From: Pogonophryne albipinna
Lineage: Eukaryota; Chordata; Actinopteri; Perciformes; Artedidraconidae
Direction of reading: 5' to 3'
Assembly: GCA_028583405.1 (NCBI GenBank)
Contig: CM053246.1
Span: 6,913,959-6,977,958, forward strand
DNA length: 64,000 nucleotides
This document shows, piece by piece, positions 1-11,207 of the stretch. A program made the position numbers and the translations under genes. The first letter of the stretch is position 1, and every line of letters begins with the position of its first letter. Under the pieces are notes generated by a model. It saw only the letters and a program-made list of their open reading frames with translations, made no database searches and was not told where the DNA came from.

Positions 1-40
1 TTGCCGCCACGTCGCCAACACCATCTGCAAGACTGATGCG
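1..40 (+). CDS. ect2: ect2 exon (partial, cut by window start)
   Basis: Read from base 2 the stretch encodes CRHVANTICKTDA, which matches the C-terminal part of the Ect2 PH-domain region just before the tail. A donor GTGAGA follows at 41, so the exon ends in phase 0. Ect2 is the guanine nucleotide exchange factor that activates RhoA at the central spindle and cortex in cytokinesis. The upstream part (BRCT repeats, DH domain, most of PH) lies outside the window. The assignment is from remembered Ect2 sequence and is supported by the downstream exons. Confidence 0.9.
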
Positions 41-51
41 GTGAGAAGCCT

Positions 52-53
<2 letters not shown>

Positions 54-99
<46 letters not shown>
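54..99. repeat. (AC)n microsatellite
   Basis: About 23 uninterrupted AC dinucleotides right after the ect2 donor site, within 15 bp of the exon. Likely polymorphic. Confidence 0.97.
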
Positions 100-104
<5 letters not shown>

Positions 105-213
105 AAGGACATAGGTAGTTTGACATACTGCTGTAGTAAAGGAAGCTCTGATAGCTGTGTTATTCGCAACATCAGTTTACAGTAAATACGCTCTTTCCTC
201 TCCAAAAAACATT

Positions 214-1783
214 AGGCGCATTCACACCACAGTACTTTTCCCACAAAGGTTCATCAGAACTTAGTTCATGAGAACTCTTTAGTTCTCATGAACTAAGTAC
301 AGATCGCGTTCACACCGGAATAAGTCCCTGGGGGCAGGGCTCGAGCTTAAGGACGTCCCGTCGTCCCGGGGCCAAAAAAAATAGTGTCGGGGAGGATAAA
401 AAATTATTTTGGGACTAATTTAGGACTAGAGTTAAAATAAAAATACCCTGCTAACTCTACTACAAACGGCGATTAAAATGAAACCGACTGCACGTTTTGT
501 GTAGCACACAGTTATTAAACCTCCTTGTCAACATAAACACACACGCACAAAACATTTAGCAACCCGTGAAATACACACACGTAGCTACAGCTGTGCCCGC
601 AAATTCCTGGCCCGCAAATTCGCGGGTCTAGCTATGTAGGCTACTGAGTGTGTGTATTTTGCGGGTTGAGTGATGTACAATGACATCCCGTGGAGGAATT
701 CTGAAAGGTTTTACCGTTACATCACAAAAACGCACAGCAGAACCAGACCCTGGAGCGCCGGCCTCTTTATTTACTTACTCCTCTTCATCCCCTATGGGTA
801 ATAGGGATGCCAGCGATTATTCGAATATTCGTTACAGTCTCCATAATCGAAAATTATTTTTAAAATTCGATTTTATTTATATATTATTTTATTATTATTT
901 ATGTGTTTTTTTTCTTTCTGGCTTAGTTTCAACCAAAATATAGACTAATGCTAATAATAGTAATAACAATTAATAATTGTAAATGGCCATTGGTCACACC
1001 ACCAGTTTGTTTTACTGTAAACTTGGAGGAAGCCAGCAGCGCAGACTGCTGCACTCTGCGCAGCCCTTCGCTGCGCTGCTACACACCGACCCCGCCCCCC
1101 CCTCTCCGTCACACGTGCGATTGATTTATTGGAGTGAGAACACAACTAAAGATGACCAAAGGAAAGAAGAGTTCCTCGTGGAACTACTTCAAACTGACAA
1201 GTGCAAATGAAGTCAAATGCAAGTGGAGTACTTTGTGACCACAGAGTGTGAACGTTGTGATCAGCTGTTTCAGCGCAGTTCTCCAGTGAAGGGGGGGGGG
1301 AGTCTCCCTCCGCAGCCGGTTGGCACATAGTTTTGGCACAATTCCGTTGTACAGACCGACGTTAACAGCAGCCCTTTTTTTTTCTCTCCCTCGGGGGGGG
1401 AGGTCGAATAATCGATTATTATTCGCCAGGGCTGTCCGATTTTCGATTTTGATCATGGTCAGTTTCTGGCATCCCTAATGGGTAATAAGGCTGAGATGAG
1501 AACCCTCCATCGTCCTTTAGTCCTTAGCAATATGCTGCGCCTCTCCCCATGTAGGGGTGGGTACCGAGCCCCGGTATTAAACTTTTTGGGAGTTTTACGG
1601 GGCGTGGCCCCCAGCCAATCCGAAATAGGAACCTTTTTCTCCCACAAAAGTCCCTGCTCTCTAGCAGGGACAGAAAAGGGGGTAAAAAGGATCTCATGAA
1701 CTGATTTTAGTTTGGTGTGAATGCAACATTTCCGAACTATATCAGAACTAAAGTGGGAAAAGTACTGCGGTGTGAACGCGCCT
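214..1783. mobile_element. Harbinger-like non-autonomous DNA element, interrupted by a hAT MITE
   Basis: Terminal inverted repeats of about 31 bp (214-244 and the reverse complement of 1753-1783) differ at two positions and begin AGGCGC(A/G)TTCACACC. The trinucleotide ATT flanks both ends (211-213, 1784-1786), which fits the 3-bp duplications of PIF/Harbinger, although TWA would be usual. A perfect hairpin with 18-bp arms and a 4-base loop lies at 259-298. A hAT MITE is inserted at 802-1477. A diverged relative in opposite orientation is at 26585-27148 and shares AGATCGCGTTCACACCGG. No transposase is coded. Superfamily is inferred from TSD length and TIR style only. Confidence 0.65.
802..1477. 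mobile_element. hAT MITE, 8-bp TSD ATGGGTAA
   Basis: Ends TAGGGATGCCAG / CTGGCATCCCTA form inverted repeats, and the flanks ATGGGTAA (794-801 and 1478-1485) are a perfect 8-bp target duplication. It lies inside the Harbinger-like element, so it is the younger insertion. Bases 1239-1375 are shared, inverted, with the hAT element at 3486-4521. No transposase reading frame is present. Confidence 0.88.
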
Positions 1784-1786
1784 ATT

Positions 1787-2892
1787 GGTACAGTCTTAGG
1801 CTTTCACACAATCCTTCTTTGGTGGCCATTTTTTTAAACATCCCCAAACCATTGTCCAGACACACAGTTGAAACGTTAGTAGGCTGAAAAGATGCGGTCT
1901 TGATCAGGATCACATTTATCCATTTGTTCCTGGTGTGAACACATTTTTATGGATGTTATGGACACTCTAAACTTCTTCTGTCGAGCTATTTTTCTTGCCA
2001 CATTTAAATGGACCTGATCTCCTGCGAAATTAGGATTAACCCTTCTTAAAAACTTCTATGTTGATCAAATCCCTCCTGCACACCATGCAAGTAGCAAACT
2101 CTAAGAATGTAATTCACCATTGTCTGTGGTTTAACAATAGTAGTCCTCTTATGTGCCTTTTCTGTGATGTTAGTCTTTACACCAACACCGTAACATTCTG
2201 ACAGTGTCAGCATGGTGCGCCAGTAAAGTAGTGTTGATGGTTAACCATTTTTCATCAGTTGCTTTTTTGAATTTTTTTGCTCTTAAATAGTTAATTCAAA
2301 CCTAATGTGATTAGGATAGAAGTTGTTGCAATATACTGTAGATGACTTGCTTTGCCCGTGGGATCTCTGTTCTATTATAACCTGGAACAGAGAGTATGCC
2401 CAGAGGCCTCATCTCAGCGGGACATCACGGCCGCTCGTCTCTGCTGGCGCCCGACCTGTTTGAGTGGGTCGTTTTGGAAAGGCCCGAGGCAAAAGATGCT
2501 CGCGGAATCTACTTTTTTTTGCCGTGTCATCACTGTTAATATCTATACAACTAACTTCTTGGGGATTTTTTATTTTTTACTAGAGCAAAAGTCTTTTTAC
2601 AAGAGCATATCATTTAATATCTGGCGCATAATATTGCGGTCTATTGCAATGATGGGAAGCTTACAGAATCTAGGTATTAGGTACTTTCTAATGCTCTGTT
2701 TATATTAAGGTGGAAAAACAATACAAATAATCTAGTAATCTACTACTGTAGTAAAAGTAGCTGCAATAACACACTCTTAATGGCATTTTAAGTAACATTA
2801 CTACAAAAATTCCACAGTTGATTTTTAAATTCACAAATACGTTGGTGATCGTGTGTGTATTATACATGATGTCTTTTCTGGAAATAGCCAAA
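1787..2892. other. ect2 intron sequence, nothing recognised
   Basis: AT-rich intron sequence. Short open frames (for example near 2352-2708) lack family resemblance, and no RNA gene or bounded element was recognised. Confidence 0.5.
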
Positions 2893-3184
2893 TAAGTCAG
2901 GGCTCGACAGTAACTGTTGCCAGGTTGCCATTGGCAACCATTCAGAAAAAATGTCAACCACTTCTTGGCCTTTGGTTGCCATCAGTGGCAACCACTTTTT
3001 AACATGAAGAAATAAGGACAGCAAACAGCAAAATGTGCACCCCAAAAGAGATAAATGTAAATTATTTGTTGTATTAAAAGTGATATTTAATTATTGTTGC
3101 ACGTGCATTGGTGTGATTACGGAGCCAGAAAGCGATGCACGTTTACTCGCGTGCGCGGTGCGCCGTGTGTTTGTTTTACAAAAA

Positions 3185-3340
3185 ATGGCGAAGCAAATTA
3201 AGTTGCTTGACTGTGGGGTAAAAAGTTCGGCCAACCCGTCATCATCTCAAATGAATGTTCAAAGTGATTAAACTGATAAAGCGCAAGATGAACCCGAACG
3301 AAAAGCCAAGAGGAAATGTGTAAAGTCTTGGGAGGCGAAA
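3185..3340 (+). pseudogene. N-terminal fragment of hAT transposase
   Basis: An ATG at 3185 opens a frame beginning MAKQIKLLDCG, closed by TAA at 3269-3271. Beyond the stop the same frame continues through a basic KAKRKCVKSWEA segment, as seen at the start of ZNF862/KIAA1586-like hAT transposases. The rest of the protein is lost. The match is by general resemblance only. Confidence 0.45.
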
Positions 3341-3485
3341 CATTCTGCTCCGTTGTGCATTCTCTTCCGGCAAAAGGTCCTTCAAAATAAGAGTCCCAAT
3401 CTTATTACTACCAAAATAAAAGTGCAAAACGAAACATTACCATAAGAAAATATTGGCATACAAATATAATCACTTCTATAAAAAG

Positions 3486-4521
3486 TAATGCTGTCAAAAT
3501 TATCGCGTTAACGGCGGTAATTAATTTTTTGAATTAATTGCGTTAAAATATTTAACGCATTTAACGCATGTGCAGAATGGCCCGCCCCATACATCCCACC
3601 AGTGGCAGCGCCAGGGTATGGCTGGGGTAGGCTACACCCATACCAAGAAATGGCTTAGCCCCACCATGAAAAATGATGTTAAAGTAAGCAAAATAAAGTC
3701 TGCCAACTCGCGCGGAGTAAATTGCACAGACAGCAGTTAGTAAGATTGATTTCAGTAGCCACTTGTCTGGAAATACCGAAGACCAGAAACGGTTTTGAAA
3801 ACTTTTGTCACGTAGTGATCGTCTTCTCAATAGAACATCTTTGATCATGTCTTCTAGCCAATCAGAATCAAGATAACGGCGTGGTGTTGTTGCAGGAAGT
3901 CCCGACGGAGAATACTTTTGCTGTAGTCCAGGGGTGCACATAACTGGTACGCAGGTTATGTGCGTAATCTGAAATGCGTACCGTCACTTGTGTCACAAAG
4001 CGTATTTGCGTACCGACGTACTTGTGAAGCTTTTCCAGAAGGCGGTTAGATCACCGGACGACAGAGTCGGTCTCCGTGTGCACAGACAGGGCTGCTGTTA
4101 ACGTCGGTCTGTACAACGGAATTGTGCCAAAACTACGCCAACCGGCTGCAGAGGGAGACTCCCCCCCCCCTTCACTGGAGAACTGCGCTAAAACAGCTGA
4201 TCACAACGTTCACACTCTGTGGCCCCCCCCCCCTGTTGATAGAAATCAACACGTAATGAAATAAGACCCCGCCCACGGTTTGATGATTGATAGGTGTGTG
4301 GGCTGTCTTTCATTTTGACACGCAGAAAAATGTTACAATAAACATAGATACTGTGTTAAATGGATATATCCGCCTTCTTTCATTTATCTTTCCATTCCCA
4401 CAACAATATACATAAATAAATGGCATATTTTGGACATAGTTCGAATGGTGATTAATCATGATTAATTATTTTTTAAGCTGTGATTAATCTGATTAAAAAT
4501 GTTAATTGTTTGACAGCCCTA
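3486..4521. mobile_element. hAT element nested in the hAT5 element, TSD ATAAAAAG
   Basis: The ends are TAATGCTGTCAAA and, in reverse complement, TAGGGCTGTCAAA. The flanks ATAAAAAG (3478-3485, 4522-4529) are a perfect 8-bp duplication. The subterminal GCGTTAACG / GATTAATC motifs are typical of the fish hAT MITE family with GACAGCCCTA ends. The centre holds other repeat sequence, including 4088-4222, which is inverted relative to 1239-1375. A minus-strand open frame at 3561-3941 is not recognised and is probably chance. Confidence 0.85.
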
Positions 4522-5061
4522 ATAAAAAGGTAACACATTTTAAATATAGGTGGACATATTAAAGGTAATTTACAACATTAATAATTAATATCTAATTCTT
4601 AAATGTGAATGGTTTTCATTTATTTAACATTAGAAATGTATTAGTCTGGCCAATCCAAGACTTCAATGCTGAAGGGCCAATGGATCTATGGTGGGGGTCA
4701 GCACAGAAAACCCACATTTGAAAGGGAGACAACGGATGACCAAGAAACTAGTGACTTGCTCAATTCATTTGTGGATCTGTGAAGAACATGACAACAGCTG
4801 CACTACTGGTGTTTTGTATACCAGCAATTGAGGGTGGACAAGTTTCCTACCACTTTGGTTTCAAATAAGTGTGTTAATTATTTATTGTAAAGCATTTGAA
4901 TATTATTTTGCGTCACATTTTCATTATTAAGTTGATGTATAACTGTATAGTATCTTAATTATTTAAAATACAAGGTGACTAAAAATGGCAACCGTATTTT
5001 CAGTTTTGGCAACCATAAGCAAAAAAAACACTTTTAAAAGTTAGCGTTGACCCCTGTAAGT

Positions 5062-6092
5062 AAAAAACATACTGTTCCAAAGAATACTATAACCTGGCTC
5101 CAGGTGAGGCTATTGATTTATCGAAATGTATCAAAATGGCAATATTCAAAAGGTAGGAATCGCGATATTTGTTTGGGGTCATAAAAATCTATGTTGTGTT
5201 TTGGTGCTGTTGCGATATACATTTTAAATCAAATTTTAAAGACCGATTAAAACATATGTTTAGTACAGAATATATCCTCTCTCTCAATGACAATGAGATT
5301 TATGATGCAAAAATGGGCTTCCCTTCCATTATAGTGAATCTTTTCACTATTGCAAAATCAAACAAACGCAACATTTTGCAAATTGTGCAACCCAACCACA
5401 AGGATCAATTGTCAGTAACAAAAGGTAACTACAAATGAGTTGTAATCAGTAATCCTGAGGACTATTGGCAGTTGTTAAAAGACACCTGGACATGTTGAGT
5501 GAGGGATTGAACCACCAACCGACTGAATGGTTCATGAACACTCCTGAGACACAGAGCCCTGTGTTTAAAAAAAAAAAGGTACTGAACAAAAGGCAGCAAA
5601 GTAGAATACATGCTTATTTTTTAAGCTTTACCCATTCCTAGTTATTTTTTATGATGTACATTATTTATTTATTTAAATAAGAGAAACATAGAATATCTCT
5701 TGATTTACCCTGGTTTGGGGAAATGATGGAAGGCCTGATTAGGCCTAATGAGTCCACTGGAAGACATAGAGGGGAGGCTGCCTGCTATATTTAGCAGAGA
5801 AGCAGCAGGGGGCGATGTTGGCCTCCGCTGCTCCATGTTGCAGCTGCATTCCTAATGCTGTTTCACTGGGTCAGCGCTACACTGTGAATACCAACGAGAT
5901 GGAGCCCTGCTTGTTAACAAGCCCACTGCAGGGTGGGGGGTGTGAGAGAAAGAAAATGTGTCTGCTTGAATCCTACTACACACCCCCTCCTGCAACTAAA
6001 TCATAATGTATCTGCATTGATTGCATGAGTTTTACACTTTTGGGCATGATTTATTGCATTGAGTTTGAAGCTGTGTTTTGTGTGGTTACCAG
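5062..6092. other. ect2 intron, no gene
   Basis: Intron remainder up to the acceptor TTACCAG before 6093. AT-rich with short poly(A) runs; no bounded element recognised. Confidence 0.5.
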
Positions 6093-6200
6093 GAGGACCT
6101 GATTCAGAGCACAGACCCTGACAAGCTCCAGGTCAGCACCAAGGATATGGACAGCACCCTGAGCAAAGCCTCCAGGGCCATCAAGAAGACCTCTAAAAAG
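6093..6200 (+). CDS. ect2: ect2 internal exon (36 codons)
   Basis: The acceptor ends at 6092 and the donor GTAGAA begins at 6201; both junctions are phase 0. The exon encodes EDLIQSTDPDKLQVST followed by KDMDSTLSKASRAIKKTSKK. The KDMDSTLS(R/K)ASRAIKKTSKK block is nearly identical to vertebrate Ect2 just after the PH domain. It is the basic C-terminal region implicated in membrane association and regulation. It joins in frame to the next exon, VTRAFSFTKTPKR. Confidence 0.96.
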
Positions 6201-7505
6201 GTAGAAAAATCACTTTCTCATCATTAACCTTCCCAGCTGCACTTTTTCCAGGGGGATGTCATGATTACGTATTTATCTTGAGCTGCCAACTCTGTGCAGA
6301 CCAGTACTGCCCCCTTAATATGGATATTGAATCATGGGTTGGTTCACATTCTATCAGTTGAATCAGTGCACTTTTTCCATTGTACAGTTATGTAGAATGC
6401 CTTTGCATAAGGCCATTTACTTGTACAAACAAGTCTTGTTTCACAATTGCCAACTAAAAAACAAACTTTGATAGAAACAGCTGCACAACGCAGAAAGTAC
6501 TATCTAATTCTGTTAGCAGCTCAACTCGAGTGCTCATGCAGTGTTATTATTGGGCGATGCAATGTAGAGGAAATAACGAATGTGCAGCCATTACTCTAGT
6601 TTGTTTCAGACCTACTGTATCTTCTAATGTACAGTATAAGAATTGTGATGCTGTCACCCATTTTAAATGAGTGAAAATGTTAAATGAAAACAAAAGTCAA
6701 ATGATAACACTGTGTAGCATGTAAGTATTCCACTGTGATTTACGGAGGTTGTTGTATTTTTGGCCAAAGCTGATGTTAACTTGACCGGACTTCTTTCTGC
6801 AGATTGATATGACTGCACATAGTCCCTTGATCAGAGTGTCCTGATAGTAACAGTCTGATATCCTTAGCAGCGGTTTGCTAGTAGAAAAAAAATGTTCAAC
6901 AACAGAAATACTAATTCTGATGAAGCCCTTACCAATTTGAGGCAGAGATTACTCTTGGATCTATAACATTTGAAGTTGATTCCTCCCTAAATTTACTTTG
7001 CAAGGTCCTGGAGATTTTCATGCTCCGAATTCGCTCTAGGACCCAACATTTCATCATACAGAATGGTACAGTGACAGGATTAAGTGATGGTCGGAAGTGT
7101 TTCTTTAACATAATTTCCCTTATTTTGTCTACCTCAGCAGTTTGTAGTTCCATGTGAAAATGGGTGTTTTCTTTAAACAGAGAACAGGGATGCGTTATGG
7201 TACAATCTAGTTTATAACCGGACGCTCATACAACTCCTTCTACTGCGTGCTGTGGGATTGACTCCTCAGATCTGTCAGCAGCCACACAAGAGAAAATCAC
7301 TGACCTCAAGTGCCGACTCTTAGCTGACCCCAGTGTATCCAATCAGGTACAGCCCTGGTTCAGACTGACAGGACTATCTTGACTGTAGTCCAGTTCATGA
7401 GATAAATATAACTAATATCTAAACGTGTTTTAAAATAATGCAAATGAATCACATCAACAAGTTTGGCTTTGGCTGATGTTTACCATGAATGAAATAACAT
7501 GTCAG
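6201..7505. other. ect2 intron start, with an exon-like fragment
   Basis: No bounded element. Bases 7218-7346 read as an open frame, with IDSSDLSAATQEKITDL in its second half, and end at a GT donor (CAG|GTACAG at 7347). A stop lies just upstream at 7215, and no convincing acceptor is seen. Bases 6757-6860 belong to a dispersed repeat also present near 20500-20540 and 32780-32860. A minus-strand open frame at 6929-7153 is unrecognised. Confidence 0.35.
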
Positions 7506-7808
7506 TTAAAGGTGGGGTAGGTAATTTTGGAGAAACCAGCTCGAGTGCGCTAGAATTTGAAAATACACAACCTGAAAAAATCTGCCACTTCCTTACAGAG
7601 CCCCTCCTCCAACACACACGAACGTGCACATGACCAATGAGGGCACGAGATAAGTTTGTGCACAGATGGAAGGCTGACAGGCAGGTAGGCCATCCTGTTA
7701 TTTTAGCAGGGCCGGCTAAAATGATTGGTCGTGCTTTTTACAGCGCCACGGCTTCATGTATTTATTGTCAAAGCATTTAATATATTCATTGCTATTGGGA
7801 TGTTAAGA
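7506..7808. mobile_element. TTAA-type MITE, left part (split by hAT at 7809)
   Basis: Begins at TTAA with TTAAAGGTGGGGTAGGTAA and matches the reverse complement of the complete copy at 54839-55241. The match continues after the 6.5-kb insertion at 14276-14341, which ends in TTAA. TTAA target and terminal repeats suggest a Kolobok or piggyBac-like family. Confidence 0.8.
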
Positions 7809-7960
7809 TAAGGTGACCAGATTTTCAAAATTAAAACCGGGGACATTTTTAGTTTTGCTGTCAAAATCTCATTAACATATCCAATTTTCTTCACTGTTAA
7901 AGAACAAAGGGGGACAATTCTGGTTCAATGTAATTCTAACATTTTAACTGTTGGATACAA

Positions 7961-8590
7961 ACAGAAGGACGATAGCTCATATATGAGACTACAAAGGTAT
8001 TTAATTTTGAAACTGTACATCAGATTGTCCAGATTCTCTCCAAGTGATTAGGTGGGGTGTCCTGCTATCACCCTGAAGTGAAATAAGTCTTTGATACTGG
8101 ATAGTTTTTGTTTTATTCTTATCTAAAAATAGAGGGATGATAGCTCATATATGAGACTACAAAGGTCTTTTATTTTGAAACTCTACATCAGATTGTCCTG
8201 ATTCTCTCTGAGTGACTAGATGGGGTCTCCTGCTATCACCCTGGAGTGAAATAAGTCTTTGATAATTTGACCGTTTTTTATTTATTCTTGTATAAAAACA
8301 GAAGGATGATAGCCCAGATATGAGATTTCAAAAGTATTTTATTTTGAAACTCTACATCAGATTGTCCTGATTTTCTCTGATTGACTAGATGGGGTGTCCT
8401 GCTATCACCCTGAAGTGAAATAAGTATTTGATTGACTTCGAATGACTCTTTGATTATGGACAGTTTCCATTAAATAATAATCAAAATATAGATGGACAAT
8501 AGATCTAATTTGAGATTTTAAACAGCATACATTTTAAATTGTGCTTCAGAAAGTATTGTTGTGAGATGGTGTCAACATCAATTGAAATTA
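7961..8590 (+). repeat. Tandem repeat, about 3.5 units of 168-189 bp
   Basis: Units begin near 7961, 8129, 8298 and 8487. They share GATAGCTCATATATGAGA, a TACATCAGATTGTCC block and a CCTGCTATCACCCTG block. The units are diverged, the last is truncated, and no reading frame is conserved across them. Confidence 0.85.
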
Positions 8591-8623
8591 GTCACCCAGC
8601 GGAAATGTCAGATGTCTTCATAA

Positions 8624-9553
8624 TATGAAGGTAAATATGGTCCAAAATGCGAAAGCGTGTAAAACCTGATGTGAGCACTTGAAGAAAAAAAATCTGAGCT
8701 TGTGTGCATACTTGTATAAAATATCCACGTAACTGTGAACCAAATTTACACTTGTATAAAATATCCACGTAACTGTGAACCAAATTTGAAGTCACAGAAG
8801 AAAAAAAAAAGTTTTGTAGCTTGTAAAAAAAAAAAAATGAACTTAGTGATGAAATGTTCACTTGCAGAAAAATACATATTTTTTAAATATATTTTCCATT
8901 ACAACTGCAACTTGGTTATCACAACCTCTCAAATCAGTCATTACAACTTGACGAATCTGCTCTGTGGCAGTATACATCGACGAATCTGCGGTCTTGACTT
9001 TTGCTACACTTCTTGCGATAAATGTGTCGCAAAAGTAATTTCACCTGTAGATGTGGGGGGAGGGAGGGGGGTTGGAGCGAAGGGGCGGAGCTATCAGAAC
9101 GACGAGGCTCGGGTCAGTCACACAGTCACAGCCACAGTCAGGTCGAACCGGATGACTGCGGGGGTAACGGTTCGTGTCGCTACCAGTCCGCTGACATGGC
9201 GCGTCAATCAACGGTAAGTTTTGCCCATTACTTGCCCAGTATTACTTTGAATATTATTATTGTGATTGAGGATTAAATCCGCTTTGAAGACCACCGTTTT
9301 ATATCGTGCAGTTTAGCGGCAAAATAACGTCAGTTAGCCAGCTAACGCTAGCTTTGTTGAGTTTATGCTAGCTAAACAAGTAGTTAATTAATTAATATAT
9401 TATAGCCTACTGCTTTGGCACTAACGGTTGATAACCGTTTATGAAAATAAAACCAATTGAACTGTACTTAAATAATGACACGTTTTATAATTGTCTTGGG
9501 CTCCTGCTGTGTTTTTAAAGCCTTTGTAAATTATCCATGCTATTTTCTATTTA
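8624..9553 (+). repeat. Left arm of long inverted repeat (about 0.95 kb)
   Basis: Pairs with 12284-13258 with only scattered substitutions and small indels. From the outside inward the arm holds two 38-bp tandem units (8728-8787; three units in the right arm), a GC-rich G-run segment at 9050-9080, and GTCAGTCACACAGTCACAG. These are followed by an ATG-containing first exon with donor at 9214. The outer end begins TATGAAGGTA; a TA flanks both outer ends, but no longer target duplication is evident. Confidence 0.93.
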
Positions 9554-10705
9554 GAACGAAGACTTCAGAATCTTAAAATCCCTTGACGTTTGTATGCAAT
9601 TGTGCTAAATTCAACTCTGTAATCAAGCAAATATTAATATGTTTGCATGACATTAATTATTTATATTTTGCCATCACTTAATTATACGTTTAATACATTT
9701 AAGTCAAGCTAAGGTACATGTGATGGTAGCTAGTTAGTACTCTTACCTGTGAGGCCTCCTCCAAACAGCATAATAACCAGACTGTATCATTAAAACTACA
9801 AGTACCAGTTCTAGATCCTTGACTTGAGACAAAAAATTCAAGAGACAAAATGTATTTAAAGACCAATCTTTATTTGAATGTGCCTCTTAACCTGAGATAT
9901 TAGTTATACAGTAATAGTATTGACAATCTAAAAAAACTGAGCAACTCAACAGTTATATTTCTTATTGTCTAAAGCAGTGCTTCTCAAACTTTTTTCAGTA
10001 ATGTACCCCCTTTGAAACATTTTCTCAGCCTAGTACCCCCTGACCGATCCCGAACATTTTTGATCGAAAAAGCCTATATAAATAATTACAATATAGTGAT
10101 GTTCCCTCAGTGTGTGATGTATTAACTCCTTCGTGGTATTCATTACAACAAACTAAGGATATTTTCATTTTATGCATGAAAAAAAATAACATAACACTTT
10201 TATAAAACAGATTTTTCCAAGGAGTTTTTCAATTTAAGTAATATGTTATTGTGAAAAACTATAAAATACAATACACACATTTGACATGTTTATATGAGGA
10301 CCCCCTTGGTGGTTCTAGGAATGTTTTATATAAAATTGTGTTTTCTATTTAACTTATTTTACTAAGATTATGTTTTTAATTAACCTTTTTTTTTTTTTTT
10401 TTATCTCACGTACCCCCTGCAGTACCCCCAGGGGTCCGCTTACCCCCATTTGAGAATCACTGGTCTAAAGCATTTATTATTTTCATTTTCCCCCTCTCAT
10501 ATTCAGTGTGGACGGATTGAGACAGCGTGGTGTCCAGAGAGCTGCAGAGACTTCAGGGAGAAACCTCCGTGTGATGGACATCCTGTCTGTTTGTTTGGAG
10601 AGGACTGAGGGTCTTTCCTCTGCGAGGAGGACCAGGCCTGATGGAGGAGCTGATACCAAAGCTGATGCCAACTGCACAGGCCTAGTCTGTCACTCTGTTG
10701 ACTAA
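9152..10705 (+). CDS. Putative spliced gene, left-arm first exon (9152-9213 joined to 10507-10705)
   Basis: An ATG at 9152 opens MTAGVTVRVATSPLTWRVNQ up to a strong donor, ACG|GTAAGT at 9214. The acceptor TTCAG at 10502-10506 begins an exon that joins in phase as R|VDGLRQRGVQRAAE... and runs open for 65 more codons to TAA at 10703-10705. A poly(A) signal AATAAA follows at 10799. The predicted protein is 86 residues, with no domain, signal peptide or membrane segment recognised. The ATG at 9196 (MARQST) would join the same exon in another frame and give a 39-residue Cys-rich peptide ending at 10608. Splicing is inferred from sites only. Confidence 0.4.
9975..10462. mobile_element. hAT MITE, TSD GTCTAAAG
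   Basis: The ends are CAGTGCTTCTCAAA and TTTGAGAATCACTG. The flanks GTCTAAAG (9967-9974, 10463-10470) are identical and show the nnnTAnnn pattern of Buster-type hATs. It carries GTACCCCCT repeats near both ends. It lies in the intron of the putative + strand gene and codes for no protein. Confidence 0.93.
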
Positions 10706-10798
10706 ATGTTTTTACTTATACATTTAATAGGTTTACACATTCTGTCCATATGTGCTTTTTATTTAAAACATTTTTGATTAACTTTTGGTTCACATTTC

Positions 10799-10804
10799 AA
10801 TAAA
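10799..10804 (+). terminator. Poly(A) signal AATAAA for the putative + gene
   Basis: Canonical hexamer 94 bp after the TAA at 10705 and followed by a T/G-rich stretch. It faces the minus-strand signal at 10892-10897. Confidence 0.45.
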
Positions 10805-10891
10805 TTGTATTTGTATTTGCACTCCTTTTGTCCATTATTCTTACTGAAAATGTTAGATTACACATTCACATCTGACTGAAGATTGGCCCCA

Positions 10892-10897
10892 TTTATT
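10892..10897 (-). terminator. Poly(A) signal AATAAA on the minus strand
   Basis: TTTATT on the + strand. It lies about 310 bp beyond the stop of the putative minus-strand gene at 11208 and about 90 bp from the opposing + signal, so the two transcripts would end facing each other. Confidence 0.4.
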
Positions 10898-11207
10898 TGT
10901 GATGTTGCAAACTGCGGTACAAGGCACAGGTAATGTGAAGCTCATAAAGTGAGGCAAATAGAAATAATCTGCTGATGGAGTGTAGATGTGGAAATAGATG
11001 CATCCCATCAGCTGACTATGTTTTTTTCGCCACACTTTATAAGCCTGACTATAACCACCCCTTCTCTGAGGTGCAGGCAGCGTCACAAACAAATGATGGT
11101 CCTGATAGACTACAAAAATATTCGGTGTGCAGATCTTTGTTTTCACAATAAAAGTAGTTTCTTAGTGAATGTCCTGTACTGGTCTTAAAATCTCATAACA
11201 TCAGCTT

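Larger units (their letters stand above)
2898..5056 (+). mobile_element. hAT5-type element (5-bp TSD), relic with nested hAT
   Basis: The ends CAGGGCTCGACAGTAAC and, on the opposite strand, CAGGGGTCAACGCTAAC are imperfect inverted repeats. They are flanked by TAAGT on both sides (2893-2897, 5057-5061). The 5-bp duplication and the CAGGG ends match the element at 17595-19186, which carries a different 5-bp duplication, and fit the hAT5 group of hAT transposons. The element is interrupted at 3486-4521 by another hAT. It retains only an N-terminal transposase fragment (3185-3340). Confidence 0.75.

Noticed and set aside
3561..3941. 126-codon minus-strand frame
   Set aside because: No recognised family; lies inside a non-autonomous hAT and spans repeat sequence.
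8735..9217. 160-codon frame through the left inverted-repeat arm
   Set aside because: The upstream half runs through poly(A) and tandem units, and the right arm breaks the same frame by indels; only the last part from 9152 is kept as a candidate first exon.
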